Notes under the pieces: generated by a model
Told to the model about the DNA's origin: nothing
The model's database searches: none
The model's input: the letters and a program-made list of their open reading frames with translations, nothing else
Assembly: GCF_900005765.1 (NCBI RefSeq)
Contig: NC_041691.1
Coordinates: 1,550,001-1,614,000, forward strand
Source of the DNA: Plasmodium relictum
Lineage: Eukaryota; Apicomplexa; Aconoidasida; Haemosporida; Plasmodiidae
Direction of reading: 5' to 3'
DNA length: 64,000 nucleotides
Shown: positions 1-12,215 of the stretch, one piece after another
How positions within the stretch are numbered: the stretch's first letter is position 1
How the letters are laid out: every line of letters begins with the position of its first letter
Program-made: the position numbers and the translations under genes

Positions 1-1019
1 TTACTGAAACTATCAGATTCTAAAACAAAAAAATACCTATGTAAAAAAAAAAATAAATAAATAAATTTATATGTATTAATAAAGGGGAAATACTTCACAA
101 TATATATTATGTTTTAATAAAGTGAAGTTCATCTCTTTTTTAATAAATGAAATATATCGTATATAATTTTTATTTAAATTTTTTTTTTTTTTTTTTTATC
201 AGTTTCTGTATTTTTGTTTTATTTTATTGATTCGCAAATAAGAATTATTACATTTCTCTTTATTATAGAAACATACGAAGTAAATCCATTTAAAATATTT
301 GTTTTTATCTTCTCTCAGGTTTTTATAAAATAAAAATAAAAAATATAATAGTATTAATTATTATTTTTTCATATATATAAAATATTTTTTCTATGAATTA
401 TATTTTTTAATATAGATATTGACTATATGTGTATGTATTGCTTTTGATACTCACATTTTTAAAAATATTATTATTGGAATATCCTCAATTTTAGTTTCTC
501 CTTTGTCTATAATACTACATTCAACAAATAGGTGAGAATTAAAAAAATAAAAAATATATATATGTTATTTTTATAGATTGAATTCTTTATTTCTTATTAA
601 AATATTATTTTTTTTTTTTTTAATGTAGAAATTATGGGAATGAAAGGGTTGTAAGACTTAGTAAATTATTGATAAATTTTCGATTTTTTGAATTTTTTTT
701 AATTCTTTTTTATGGATCGTTATACTATGATGATGAAGAAATAGGAAACACTTTTATATTATATATACAGTAAAATAATATTTTTAGAAAACTTTTTAAT
801 TTTTTTAAATTATTTATATTCTTTTTATATAGAATTTTATAAATTTATCTTATTATATGCACATGTGTTTTTTTTTTTTTTTTTTGTAGGCTTATTAATC
901 TAATATTATTATTTTTTCTAATAATAATTTATAAAAAAGTGTTGTCATGTAAAAGAAATTTTGAAGAAAATGGTGACGATTTTAATGTAGATTTATATAA
1001 CAATATAAATGATAACTAA
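1..1019 (+). CDS. Multi-pass membrane protein, 3' end (five exons, 5' truncated)
   Basis: Only the last 180 codons lie in the window. Exons are 1-40, 203-318, 416-531, 629-769 and 890-1019; all four introns are GT..AG with T-rich ends, and every junction keeps frame down to the TAA at 1017-1019. The protein has about five or six hydrophobic segments, for example around FVFIFSQILTICVCIAF, NIIIGISSILVSPLSIIL and INLILLFFLIIIYKK, joined by short charged loops, and ends in an acidic/Asn-rich tail (NVDLYNNINDN-like). I do not recognise the family; a transporter or a conserved Plasmodium membrane protein is the obvious reading. The start lies upstream of base 1. The next gene converges on it with a gap of only 161 bases, so their 3' UTRs probably overlap. 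The exon structure is well supported; the function is unknown. Confidence 0.78.
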
Positions 1020-1180
1020 GTTTATATATTTTGAAATAATAATTCTGAAAGTATTAGATGTTTAACTTAAAAAAAATAAGTAAAATTTATTTTTTTTTTT
1101 TAAAATAAATATTATTTTTTTAATTATTTTTTTTTTCTTTCATTCATTCATTCTTTTTTTTTTTTTTTTTGTCATTAATT

Positions 1181-4063
1181 TTATTTATATAATAATAGTT
1201 TTGTCATATTTAAAATAGATAAAATAACATCATAATCAATTTGTTCGCCTAAAAATAAAGAAAATTAAGCTTTTAATTTCGTATAACGAATATATATATA
1301 TTTTTTATTTTATTTTTTATTTCATTTTTTTTTTTTTTTTGTACATCTAAATTTGTTAAAACTAGTTGTGTAGCAAATGTCTCCAGTATTTTTTATATTT
1401 TTTTTATATGTCTCTAAATATTCTTCTAAGTTCTCTATGACATTCTTATTTGCTGAATAGGATAATGAAAATAAATTATATATATTAACTTTTTATTTTA
1501 TTTTTTTTTTCCCTTTTCTATTTTATACCATTATTATTGTTATCTTTTTTATTAATAATAAATGCCTAAAAAAAAGAAATGTTTTTGAATACAGAAAATA
1601 AAATTAATACATGGAAAGTAAATTAACGTCTTGTTAATTAAATTACTTCGTAAGCAAGAGATGATATGCAATTAAATGATATGAGATCTAAATCCTTTTT
1701 TGTTACAATATTAAGTAGAATTTTCAATATCTATATATATGTATTTATATAGAATATATATATCAATTTATATAAAAAAAAAAATTTATTATATAAATTT
1801 ATTTTAATTACTTTTTCACTATAGCTCTTTAAGTCAAACCATAATGGTTTTATTTTAACTGTCTTTAAAAAATATAAATATATATTTTTTTATTATATAT
1901 TATTGTATATAAACATTTTTAACATCTATTATTATAAATATATGATCACATATATATATGTTTACTATTAATAGGAAAAATAGTTTATGAATAATAATTT
2001 TATGATTTCTATTTAAATGCAATATATTCCTTAAAAAGAATGGTCTAAAGGAGTAGATAAAATTAAAACAAAATGATTTCGTTTTTAAATTCAAAGTTGT
2101 TGACAATAATAAAACATTTATTATTGCAAACAATAAATCATTTTGTATATCATCCCATTCCTATGAAACAAAAGAAAATAAAAATAATTTAATTATATGA
2201 ATATAAAATTAATTAAAAAAAAAATATATATTTATATTTAATTATAATTTAACGCTTAAAAAAGAACTATTAATTAAAAAAATAAAAAAGCTAAAAGCTT
2301 CCTCATCGAGTAAGACAACATCCTATAAAAAAAAAAAAAAAAAAGAATAAAAAGAATAAATAAATAAATAAAATGGAATGAAAAAAAAAATTTTAATATT
2401 ATAAATATAAAAATGTTATAAAAATTTTGTAAAAAATTATGTAACATTACATTTGTTAATAATAGACTTAATAAAAGAGACAAAGATGAAACTCTAATAT
2501 TATCGTGTTCACTAGTTACTAAAGGATAATACAAACTTTTTCTAATTATAAATTTTTCTTTATTATTTTCTATACTAATTAAAGATTTATCATCTTGTGA
2601 TAATATATCCTCGGCATTTTTATCAAATGATGTTGATAATTTAACTAGTAATGGTGAAACGGTTTTAATAGAATTAGGCAAAGGTAATATGAGTAAAGAT
2701 AGTATTAATAAAGATAAACTCTTAAAATGATAATTTGTAGATTGAATGGAATATATCAATAGATGTATTAGTGATATAGAAGATGATAGAACATTTATAT
2801 TTTGAATTTGATAATTTTTTCTACAGTGCATAATTAAATTTAATAAAAAATAAAAAAAGGAGTTTTCAAATTTGGGAAAATTAATACACAATTCTGTCTT
2901 TTTCATTAAGCCATCTTGTTTATTAAAATATTCTTTTAATGAATTTTTTACATAAATTGATAATTTCTGTAATAAAGTAATTATATTAAATATATCTGTT
3001 TGTGCGTATATTTCTAAATTTTCAAAGAATATAAAAAAGAAAGAAAAAATATCATTAATTTCTTCTGATTTGTTTTCTAATGTATTCATATATCTAATAA
3101 CCGTGCTCATCATTTTATATAAACTTACAGATTTTGAATATTCTACAGAATACTTTCTTAATTTAATTATTAAATAATAAACGTAAATTATATAGTTATT
3201 CTGTACATTATCCATTTCTACATTTTCAAAAATATTTTTTACTAAATCCTATAAAAATTAATTAAAAGAAATAAAATGAAAATATATTATATATATATAT
3301 ATATATAATATTTTAATGTATTCTTTAAATTATAAATTATATAAAAAAAAATTATTTTCCATTTTTAACGAACTTTATTTTTTGAAATGCACAGGTATAA
3401 TCTATTATCTATTTGATCCATTTGTTTTGATGAATGTAAAGATAATTCTAATTTCATTATGTAAATAATAAATGAAAAAAAGTTGTTATAGTTACTGCTG
3501 TTAATTTTTAAAGAAAAAAGGCAATCAAAAGCGAAGTAAATATTTTTTATTTTTTTTATATCTAACCATAATTGTAAGTTAATTTTATGCATTTCTTTTT
3601 TAATGTAGTTAAAAACAGTTAATATGTTTTCTTTAGTTATAAAATAATAGGAATATGATAAAGACATGAATAAAAAAAATGGGTTAATAGTAATTTCAGA
3701 ATCATTAAATAAAAATATACTTTCAACATAGTTGTTTATTCTACTGCTATTCAATTTCCTTTCAATAAAAACTTTGTCATAATTTAAACTAAGATAAAAT
3801 ATATAAATTACTGTTTCTATTATTCCTTCATTATCATTAAAGTTAAATAACAATACTTTAGAAAAATAAAAATCATTCTTTTTTATTATTTCTATCAGTA
3901 TATCCTTTTGATTTTTTTTTCCTTTAAATATTTTATCTTCATAAATTAATAGATTTAAAATTCTGTAGCAGTCAAAATCTTAAAAAAAAAATTGAAGTAA
4001 TATATAACAAAAAAAAAATAAAAATAAAAATAAAATATCTTATTATTAATATAAATATAAATG

Positions 4064-4136
<73 letters not shown>

Positions 4137-7100
4137 GTATATATTCTTTTTTATTACTATAATTTTTATTAGATACATATTGAAAAAATAAAGTAAAAGG
4201 TTTGTTTTTTATCAGAACTTGTCTCATTCTTTTTTTATATATTATAAATTTATCATTAATTAAATTAATTTCATCCTCTTCATTATTATTTTTTTTTTCT
4301 TCTTCATCTTCAGTTTTTTTATCTTCCTGTTGTTCTATTTCATTATCATTATGATTACTTGAATATTTTTTTAATCGAATTAAATAGTCTTCAGAAATAT
4401 ATTCTACATGACTTAAAATATCGGAAAACAAATGAAAGAAAGGATTAAAAAATGATGAGAAAAAAATTTTAGAACTTATATTTTTAAACAAATTTTTTCT
4501 TTCATTTATATTATCAAAAATAAATATACAAGAAAGATAGAGAAACCTAATAAAATATATCATATCTTTTTCAAAATTATTATTACTTTCTTTCATAGCA
4601 TTTCTAAAAAATGAATGCAGTTCAATAAAGAAATATAAGATTGATTTTATAAAATTTAAAATTTGAAATTCGTTTTCGTTATCCGAATTTTCTTTTTCAT
4701 TTACAGTATTTAGATTAATTAATAAATCTTGATTTTTATTTAAAATAAAAATTAATGCAAAAAGTAATTTCGTTATTGATAATGACAAATCATCTAAGAA
4801 ATCATTTTGTTCACTATAAATTAATTCTAAATATACATCCTGATTATTTATATTTACAATTTTAATTATATTTAAAGAAATTTCTAATATTTTAAATAAT
4901 GCTAAAATATTAGTAACATAAACTTTATTAATTATATCATTTAAACTAAAATGCTCATAGGTAATGTTGTTATTATGCTCAGTATATATATTATTATTGT
5001 TACTATCTATATTATTTTTATGTACATCATTATTGTTTGCACAATCACTATAGTAGTTTTTTTTTTTATTAATTGATTTATCCATTATAATTTGTTGTTT
5101 TTTATTTGTAGAAAACAATATTTCATTACTTTTTAATTTATATTTTTTACTGTAATTTTTATCAAACACTTGGTTTTCTCTCATTTGTTCATATTCATTC
5201 TTTTTTTTCCCTTCTTTTTCTATTATAATGTTTTCAAAAAATAAAATAATATCTTTAATATTTATAGGAATTGTTTGGGGTGACAATACTAAAAAAGTAA
5301 TAATATTAATAATTTTAAAAATATGAAATATCTTAATGGAAGAATGTGCTATAGAAATAAGCATATTCAAAGCTTTTAAAAAATGAAAAAAAATAGAAAA
5401 ATTATTAACCCCATTATATATGTTATCACTTTTATTTACATATTTTAAAATTACATTAATTAGCACATCAAGCATATAATGTGCGTGTGTATGAGAAAAA
5501 AGTGAATTGTTAAAAAAAAAGGTCATTAAGAAATTTAATGCCTTTTCTCTTAACTTTTCATATTTTGTATTTGATATAAAATCGAATATCCATTCAACTA
5601 ACGAGGTATTTGAGATGATAATGTTTATAATTTGTTCATCAAAATCACAAAACTTACAAAAAATGTCTAAGCATTTCATTTGTATATTACTATTAAAATT
5701 GTTTAATAATGTTTCTTGTAAATTATCACACAAAATAATAAAAATTTGTAAATTTTCTGATTTTTCTAGTATTTTTAAATTAAAGGTACTTTTTTCCTTT
5801 GAATTTAAGTTGCATGATTCTATATAATTTAAATGATTAATATTAGGAGATTTATAAAAAATGATTTTGTTATCTTTTTCATCTTTATCTTCAATTTTGT
5901 TTTGACTACCTTTGTATATTGTTGATATATCTAAATGTTCTTCATTTGATTTATAAAAATGTAATGAATTATTATAAATTTCTTCATGATTCTCTTTGGA
6001 TATACTATTTTTTCCGTAATCGCTTGGAATAATTTTACTATTAATGCTGCAATTGCTTAAATTTAGATTATGATAATAATATGATTTTTTTTCTTTTTGT
6101 TTTATATTTTCATGTATTTCTTGTTCTTTAATCTCATACATTTCGCTTTTTAAAAAATTAGATTCACATGTTATATTTTCATAATTACTATACTCTTCAT
6201 CTGGGTTGATTTTCACTTCTCTATTTATTTCCATTTTATATTTTATTAAATTATTTTCTTTTGATAATTTCATTGTGTTGCTTAAATCTTTTTCTTTTAT
6301 AAAATCATTAAAATGATCATTTTCTATTAATTCTATTTCAAGCTCGTCATTGTACCCATTTAACATTATTTCTTCGTTACTTTCATTATATTCACTGATG
6401 TTATTTTTTTCTTGACAGCAAATTCCTAAATAAGACTTTTCTTTCTTGGTCTTATAACTTACGCTTAGGTCTTCATTTTCATTAGCTCTATATTCTTTAC
6501 ATTTCTCTTCATTACTTTTACTTTGATAATTGTATTTTTTTTCATAAGTTTCATCATCTTCGCTATTTTCAATTTCATTGGATTCATCTTCGTTGCACTT
6601 ATTTTTATTGTATTCATTTTCATTAATTTTATTTTTATGTTCATTATCTTGAATCTCGTTGTTTTCCTTGATCAATCTTGTAAATTTATTATTTTTCTTT
6701 TTACTAGTAGATACATTTGGAGAAATAATTGTTTTGTCGTCTTTTTTTTTTTTGTTATTTGTATCAAAAATAATTGTGTTAAAAAAGTAATTTATATCAT
6801 TGCAATTTTTAGTAATTAAATAAATGAATTCAATATAATAATCGCATAAATCCGTTTTCTTATTAGTAAATTTAAAATTTTTAATTAAGTTAATAAAAAA
6901 ATTTTTTAATAAATCTTTATTAATTTGCCACAAAGAATTTTCATACCATAATTTATGAATAATTTGAAGAGTTAATAAAATTTCAGTACTATTATCATTT
7001 TCATTATAAAAATATTCTTTCTCTTGATGAGTATTAAAGTTTTTCTCATTTTTTGAATTGTTTTCGAGTGAGTGATTATGAATAAATAATTTCATAAACT

Positions 7101-7683
7101 CTTCAATAATTGAAGGCTCATCCTTTAAAGTATTGTGTATAATTTCTACGTTTTCTATTAGGTTTTTCAAAAATTTAAAAATAAAAAAATATTTTCTTTT
7201 ATTTTGGGAAAATTTTTTTAATCTAACAAGAACACAAGTATAAATAGCATCTTTAAAAATATTACATAAATCTTCAGAACAAATATTTAAAAATTCTTTG
7301 CATGCATTAGTTGCTAACTTAATTAACTCATTGTTAACTGAATATACATAATCATCTTTTATTTTTGTTATTCTTTCTAAAAAACTAAAAGAATCTGATA
7401 AAAACAAAGTATGATCTAATAAAAAAAAAGAAAAATGGTAGCGAAAATCGTAGCAATTTTTTATAGAGTATATATCATTTATACTTTTAAATAATAAATA
7501 TTTTTTATATAAGGGAGATTTATTAAAAAAAATTTTACTTATACATTCTACACATAATATATTTTGGGTTTTATCAATAAAAAATTTATCATGATTTTCT
7601 ATCATGTGATCATCAGTGAGTATTAATAAAATATCGTTAAATATTATATTTAATTTTATCTCCATTAATGTACATGCATACAA
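1181..7683 (-). CDS. Large helical-repeat (ARM/HEAT-like) conserved protein, ten exons
   Basis: Exons, 5' to 3', are 7683-4158, 3978-3374, 3248-2451, 2322-2254, 2160-1966, 1862-1812, 1730-1647, 1565-1529, 1452-1345 and 1248-1181. Their sum is 5541 nt, or 1846 residues plus stop, and phase is kept at all nine junctions. The chosen ATG at 7683 is the first of two; the second Met is residue 7. The outer thirds are Leu/Ile/Phe-rich amphipathic helices of armadillo/HEAT type (for example SVLLFNFNDNEGIIETV-like stretches and LDLISFNCISSLAYEAF near the C terminus). Residues of roughly 320-700 are a low-complexity Asn/Glu/Lys stretch. There is no catalytic motif, signal peptide or clear membrane segment. 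A scaffold role is the natural inference, but I cannot name the family. The first intron carries an (AT)n run and the last seven exons are tiny. The sequence from 7684 upward should hold its promoter. Confidence 0.82.
4067..4131. repeat. (AT)n microsatellite inside intron 1 of the helical-repeat gene
   Basis: About 32 uninterrupted AT dinucleotides lie within the 179-nt first intron (4157-3979) of the minus-strand gene. Read through, the intron stays open and would encode a Tyr-Ile repeat, which is clearly not protein. It is probably highly polymorphic. Confidence 0.9.
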
Positions 7684-8339
7684 ATATTTTCAAAAGAAAT
7701 AGAAAAAATCTATTAACATATATATATATGCAAAAGTAAATTTAATTTATTTTTTATTTTTTAAAAAAATACATTTAAAATTATATATCATTCTTTATTT
7801 TATCTTATTTTTTTTTAATTTGTTTTAATTTTATATATTCATTTTTAGTTAAAATTTTACATAATTTAAATTTTTTTTTTTTTTTATTTTTCTTTTTAAA
7901 AGAAAAATTCAATTATCTGAATTTTTTTATAAAAAAATGTTGAGTATTCCCTTGGTAAGATTTTTTTTTTTCCTTCTTTGATTATTTTATACAAAAACTT
8001 GAATAATTTATTTTTTTTTTATTATAATACAATAGATGAAAATATGTCATGTGCTATTTCAATATATTTTCATCACTTAACACTTTAAAAAAATGTATTA
8101 AGTTTAAAAAAAAATAGATCTATTGTTTACATATATTTCACATGAAAATAAAATATTTTATTGCAAATTTTTTTTTTTCTATAAAAATATTATAAAATTA
8201 AAAAAATAAGTAAAAATTAAATATATTCCATTCTTTCTTAAAGTCATCTCTTAAAAAAAAAAAAAAATAGGAAGCTAATCTCTACTGTGTAATTATTTCA
8301 AGACAAAATCGTAAATAATACAAAAGTACACAAAAACAA

Positions 8340-8375
<36 letters not shown>

Positions 8376-8892
8376 AATAATGATAATAATAAAAATAAGT
8401 AAATAAAAATGTAAAATAAATAAATACATAAAAATGAATTTTAAAATATATTTAAATTAATATTTACATGTGGTTATTTTATTTTGTTCTAAAAATTTTT
8501 GATATATAATGTATTTATACAAATTAAAATTAAAAGAAAATAATAATAAAATACAATTATAATGAATAATATTAATTCGACTTATTTTTTTTCATTTAAT
8601 ACATAAATATATATCTAAATAAATAAAGCTACAAATATGTATTCAAACACAAGTATATATATAAAAAGCAAATTAATATAAAAAAGAATAAATTTATATA
8701 TTTAAAAATATATTTTAGAAAAAAAAATATATTTATTTAAAATATATAAATATAGAAAAAAAAAAAGGAAAAAGAATATTATATAAAATTTGCATAATAT
8801 AAAAAAAAATAATATTAAATTACTATTTTAAATTTTAAAATATTTTTTAAACAATAAAAAAATAATTTTTTTTAAAAATTAATTATAATAGT
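7684..8892. other. Intergenic: promoter side of helical-repeat gene, 3' side of SBDS
   Basis: About 1.2 kb with no coding signal that I can support. It holds many poly(A)/poly(T) runs, including an unbroken run of 34 A at 8341-8374. The half near 7.7-8.1 kb should contain the promoter of the minus-strand helical-repeat gene, and the half near 8.8 kb the 3' UTR of SBDS. Confidence 0.7.
8341..8374. repeat. Poly(dA) run of 34
   Basis: Unbroken A homopolymer on the plus strand, the longest in the window. Poly(dA:dT) tracts exclude nucleosomes and are common in Plasmodium intergenic DNA; a promoter-related role here is inference. Confidence 0.9.
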
Positions 8893-10982
8893 TCACATAT
8901 CTACGTGAAAATGGGAAACATCAAAATCTATTTCTTTATATTGCTCAAGTGTAATAGGTGGTAATTTCTTATATTTTCTTTTGACATTGTACACATGAAA
9001 ATCACTTCTGCAATGCAGTTTATAATTACACTTTTCAATTTTTGTCAAACAGCTTGTACACATTATTACATCCAAAGAATTTGTTTGATCATTTAATGAT
9101 TTCCTTAAATTCTCAGAAGATAAATTTTCTACATTACCATCATTATTATTTTCAAATATTTTTTCTTTGTATTTATTTTTTTTTTCATCTTCATCTTCAT
9201 CTTCGCTATCATTGTTATTATTATTTTTTTTTTTGCCTTTTTTTTTTTCTTTTTTATTTTTATTAGATTTACTTTCTATTCTATCTTTAATATCAATAGA
9301 TTTTGTTACAGAATTTTCTGTGCTATTAATTTTTTTTTGATTCATTGTGGCAATTTTAACATTATTACTTAAAATTTTACTGGAGCAATCTTTTTTATGT
9401 TTTTTTGTGAAATCATCAATATATCTATATACATAAGGATAACATAATAAAACTATTTTATATGTTTCCATATTCTTTCCTTTTTTTTCTCTTTCAAGTT
9501 TATCTTTTTTTTTTTGCTTTCTTTTTAAATCATCATTGAAAGATTCATTCATTAAAATTTCATTGGTTTCAATACATATTTCATTTTTTATATTATTCTT
9601 TTCTTCCAAATATTTACTATCTAAAAAATTGATGCTTTCTTTTTCATCTTTATTTGATAGATATCGGTATTCTTTATTTTCACTGATATGATTTTCCATT
9701 ATAGAATATATATCTACTGTATCCTTATCATATATATTTTGATCATTTTTAGATATATCGTTTATAAAATTATTATTTTTTTTTAAATCGTTTTCCTCGT
9801 TTTTATTCACACAATTATTCTGAATGACACTACTAGTATAATTTTTATATTCATCTTTGTTATTTTTATCCATACTTATTTGATGTGAATCATTTATATC
9901 TTTTTTATTTTCATATTTATTATTTTCTTCAACATTTTTAATTTGTTCTAAATAATTTATATTTCTTTTATATTCTTCTTTATCGTCTCCATATTCATCA
10001 TCTACTTGTTCTTTATTTTTTTCTATGTTATTATTATAATCATATATTTGATTACATTTGTTTTTTATATTGTCTTCTCTTTTAATGGTGTTAGTTAATT
10101 TTTGTTCTTCAATAATAACATTATGACTATTTAGAAATTTTATTACATCGTCTTTTATAAAATCATGACAAATAATTTGTATTCTCATAAAAGCTCTTTG
10201 AATTACATTATCATATTCTTTACTTAAAATATCAAAAACTTTTAGGGCTTGCTTTTTTGCACTATCGTCAATATTTATACTATAACCAATGTTTTTAACC
10301 ATACCTAAAATATTGTATATTTAAAATATTTTAGTATCACAATTTAAATATATATATAATTTTTTTATTATTACTTTCAATCATATTAGTTGAAAGAGGA
10401 TACCCCGTTTGTGGATTTACACTCATTTCATGTAAAATTTCAATCATATCCTTGTAAACTTTTTCTTTTAAAATACTTCTTTCCTTATTACTTATTTGCA
10501 AAGTTCCTAATAAGAATTATGAAATTTGAAAATAAGAATAAGTATAATAAAAAAAAGAAAAATATATATATATATATATACTTAAAAACATTAAAAAAAT
10601 AATAATGTTTTGTACCTTTCTCCAAAATGGTTTTACATATTTCATAATTGTTATCGGAATTAAAACAAGAATTTAATTCTGACTTTTTGGCTATTTCCCC
10701 TTTCGATATATTTGTAAAAATTAAATGAGATTGAAGAACATCATCTATATTCAACTCAACTCCTTTAAAAAAAAAGAAAAAATATAAAATATTTTAAAAA
10801 CTTGAATAAATTCTGAAAAAAAAATATTATATATATATATATAAATTGTTTTAACCATCTCTCCAATCAATAATTTTATTCTTATAACAAGCAATTTCAA
10901 ATTTTTTCCCTTTATGCTTGTATTTAACTATAGCAACATTAGTAAACTTAACTTGATTAATTGGCTGAAATAATGCGCCCAT
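8893..10982 (-). CDS. SBDS: SBDS ribosome maturation protein with C-terminal Rei1-like zinc finger
   Basis: SBDS works with the GTPase EFL1 to release eIF6 from late cytoplasmic 60S subunits. Exons are 10982-10856, 10762-10616, 10506-10375 and 10304-8893, giving 605 residues with phase kept. The N terminus has the family pattern: FQPINQVKFTNVAIVKYK, FEIACYKNKI and WRDGVE, then SKGEIAKK, EICKTIL, VNPQTGYP and the domain II helix KKQALKVFDIL. Domain III is split: its first strand, QRAFMRIQI, is at about residue 172, then about 200 low-complexity Asn/Lys/Glu residues (about 213-413), then METYKIVLLCYPYVYRYID. A basic linker follows, and then a finger at 547-605 with Cys551, Cys554, His566 and His572 followed by HVYNVKRKYKKLPPIT, which resembles Rei1/ZNF622. 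Human SBDS is about 250 residues. Identity is certain; the finger assignment is by pattern. Confidence 0.95.
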
Positions 10983-12215
10983 TATTATATCATATTTGAT
11001 ATTGTATAGTTAAAAAAAAAAAAAAATTATATACATATATAAATACATATATTACATATTAATTTTGAATTTGTTAAAAAGATATGCTTTATTAAAGATA
11101 TAATAGAAATGAAAAGAAATAAGAATAATATATTAAATTTTGAACTATTTTTTCAATGATAAAATTTCAACCTAGAAGAAATATATTTTTTTTATATTAT
11201 AAATATTCTATCAAATTATTTTTTTACAGACAAATTTTAATTAAATTTTTTTTTTTTTTATTAATATTATATTCAAAAAAATTTATATTTAAAAGTTATA
11301 TATATGTACATGTATATATATATAATATTTTTACTTTTTATTTTTTATGAATTTAATGTTTTATTATTTAATTTTTTTATATTTTATTTTTTTATTTTTT
11401 ATTCTTGAATTAAATATACTATATTTCAACTTACATTCTTTTTTTATTATTTTTTTTTACTTCTCTTTTTTTTTTCTTTTTATAAATATTTAAATAAGAA
11501 CAATAAGAGAATTTAAAGCAGATTTTCATTTTTCTTTCATTTTTTCAGTATATGTTATCAAAAATTTTGACTATTTTTCAATTGTGTGCAGTATTTAATG
11601 TAATTTTAAATAAAATTATTTAAAAAAAAAAAAAAATGATTGCCTTATAATAAAAGTTCTAACAAAATTTATAGAGTGAATTAAAGCTACTGTATGAATA
11701 ATAATAATAATAATTTTTTATTAAAATTTATAAAATTAGTTTTAAAAAGAATTATAAAAAAGACTAAACGAAAAATTATAGAGTAACATCATTATAATGC
11801 ATAACAACTTAATTGTTTACACATAACGGTGTACAAATGATTATATTCACAAAAACTCCTGTATATAAAAAGTACATAATTACATATTTATAAATAAAAA
11901 ATAAAAAAAGTAAAATGAAAAAAAATATTTTATATTATTAATACATTAATTAAAAATGGGTATCAAAAAAATAAAAAAAAATTAATATATTTTAGACAAA
12001 ATTGGAGGGGAGGGGGAAGAAATAAAAATAAATATAAAAATAAAAAAGCTATACACATAAATTTTATATTAAAATATAGTTAAGAAAATCTGCTCATTTG
12101 AAAATAATAACGTTAAAAAAAATATTAAATTGATATTATATATAAATAATATATATTTATTGTAATTTAATTTATTAAAAGTATATATAAAATTTTTTTT
12201 TTGTATTAAAAAAAT
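10983..12215. other. Intergenic between SBDS and the ankyrin gene
   Basis: About 1.2 kb: SBDS upstream region and ankyrin-gene 3' region, both minus strand. Short open stretches here (for example 11156-11350 on plus) are poly-Phe/Lys low complexity and look non-coding. The one compositional exception is a G-rich patch at 12004-12016. Confidence 0.65.
12004..12016 (+). other. G-rich tract (GG-A-GGGG-A-GGGGG)
   Basis: Eleven G in thirteen bases inside DNA that is otherwise nearly all A/T. It has three G-runs of 2, 4 and 5, so it could make a two-tier quadruplex or join an intermolecular one. It lies about 200 bases past the stop of the minus-strand ankyrin gene, whose transcript would carry the C-rich complement. 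Confidence 0.6.

Noticed and set aside
1900-2133. Minus-strand ORF of 77 codons
   Set aside because: It is an internal exon (2160-1966) of the ten-exon gene read through into the following intron, not a separate gene.
3972-4178. Minus-strand Tyr-Ile repeat ORF
   Set aside because: Translation of the (AT)n tract in an intron.
5507-6819. Plus-strand ORFs opposite the helical-repeat gene
   Set aside because: Antisense shadows of the Asn/Lys-rich coding strand; no start context or motif.
11156-11350. Plus-strand 64-codon ORF
   Set aside because: Phe/Tyr/Lys low complexity in intergenic DNA without splice support.
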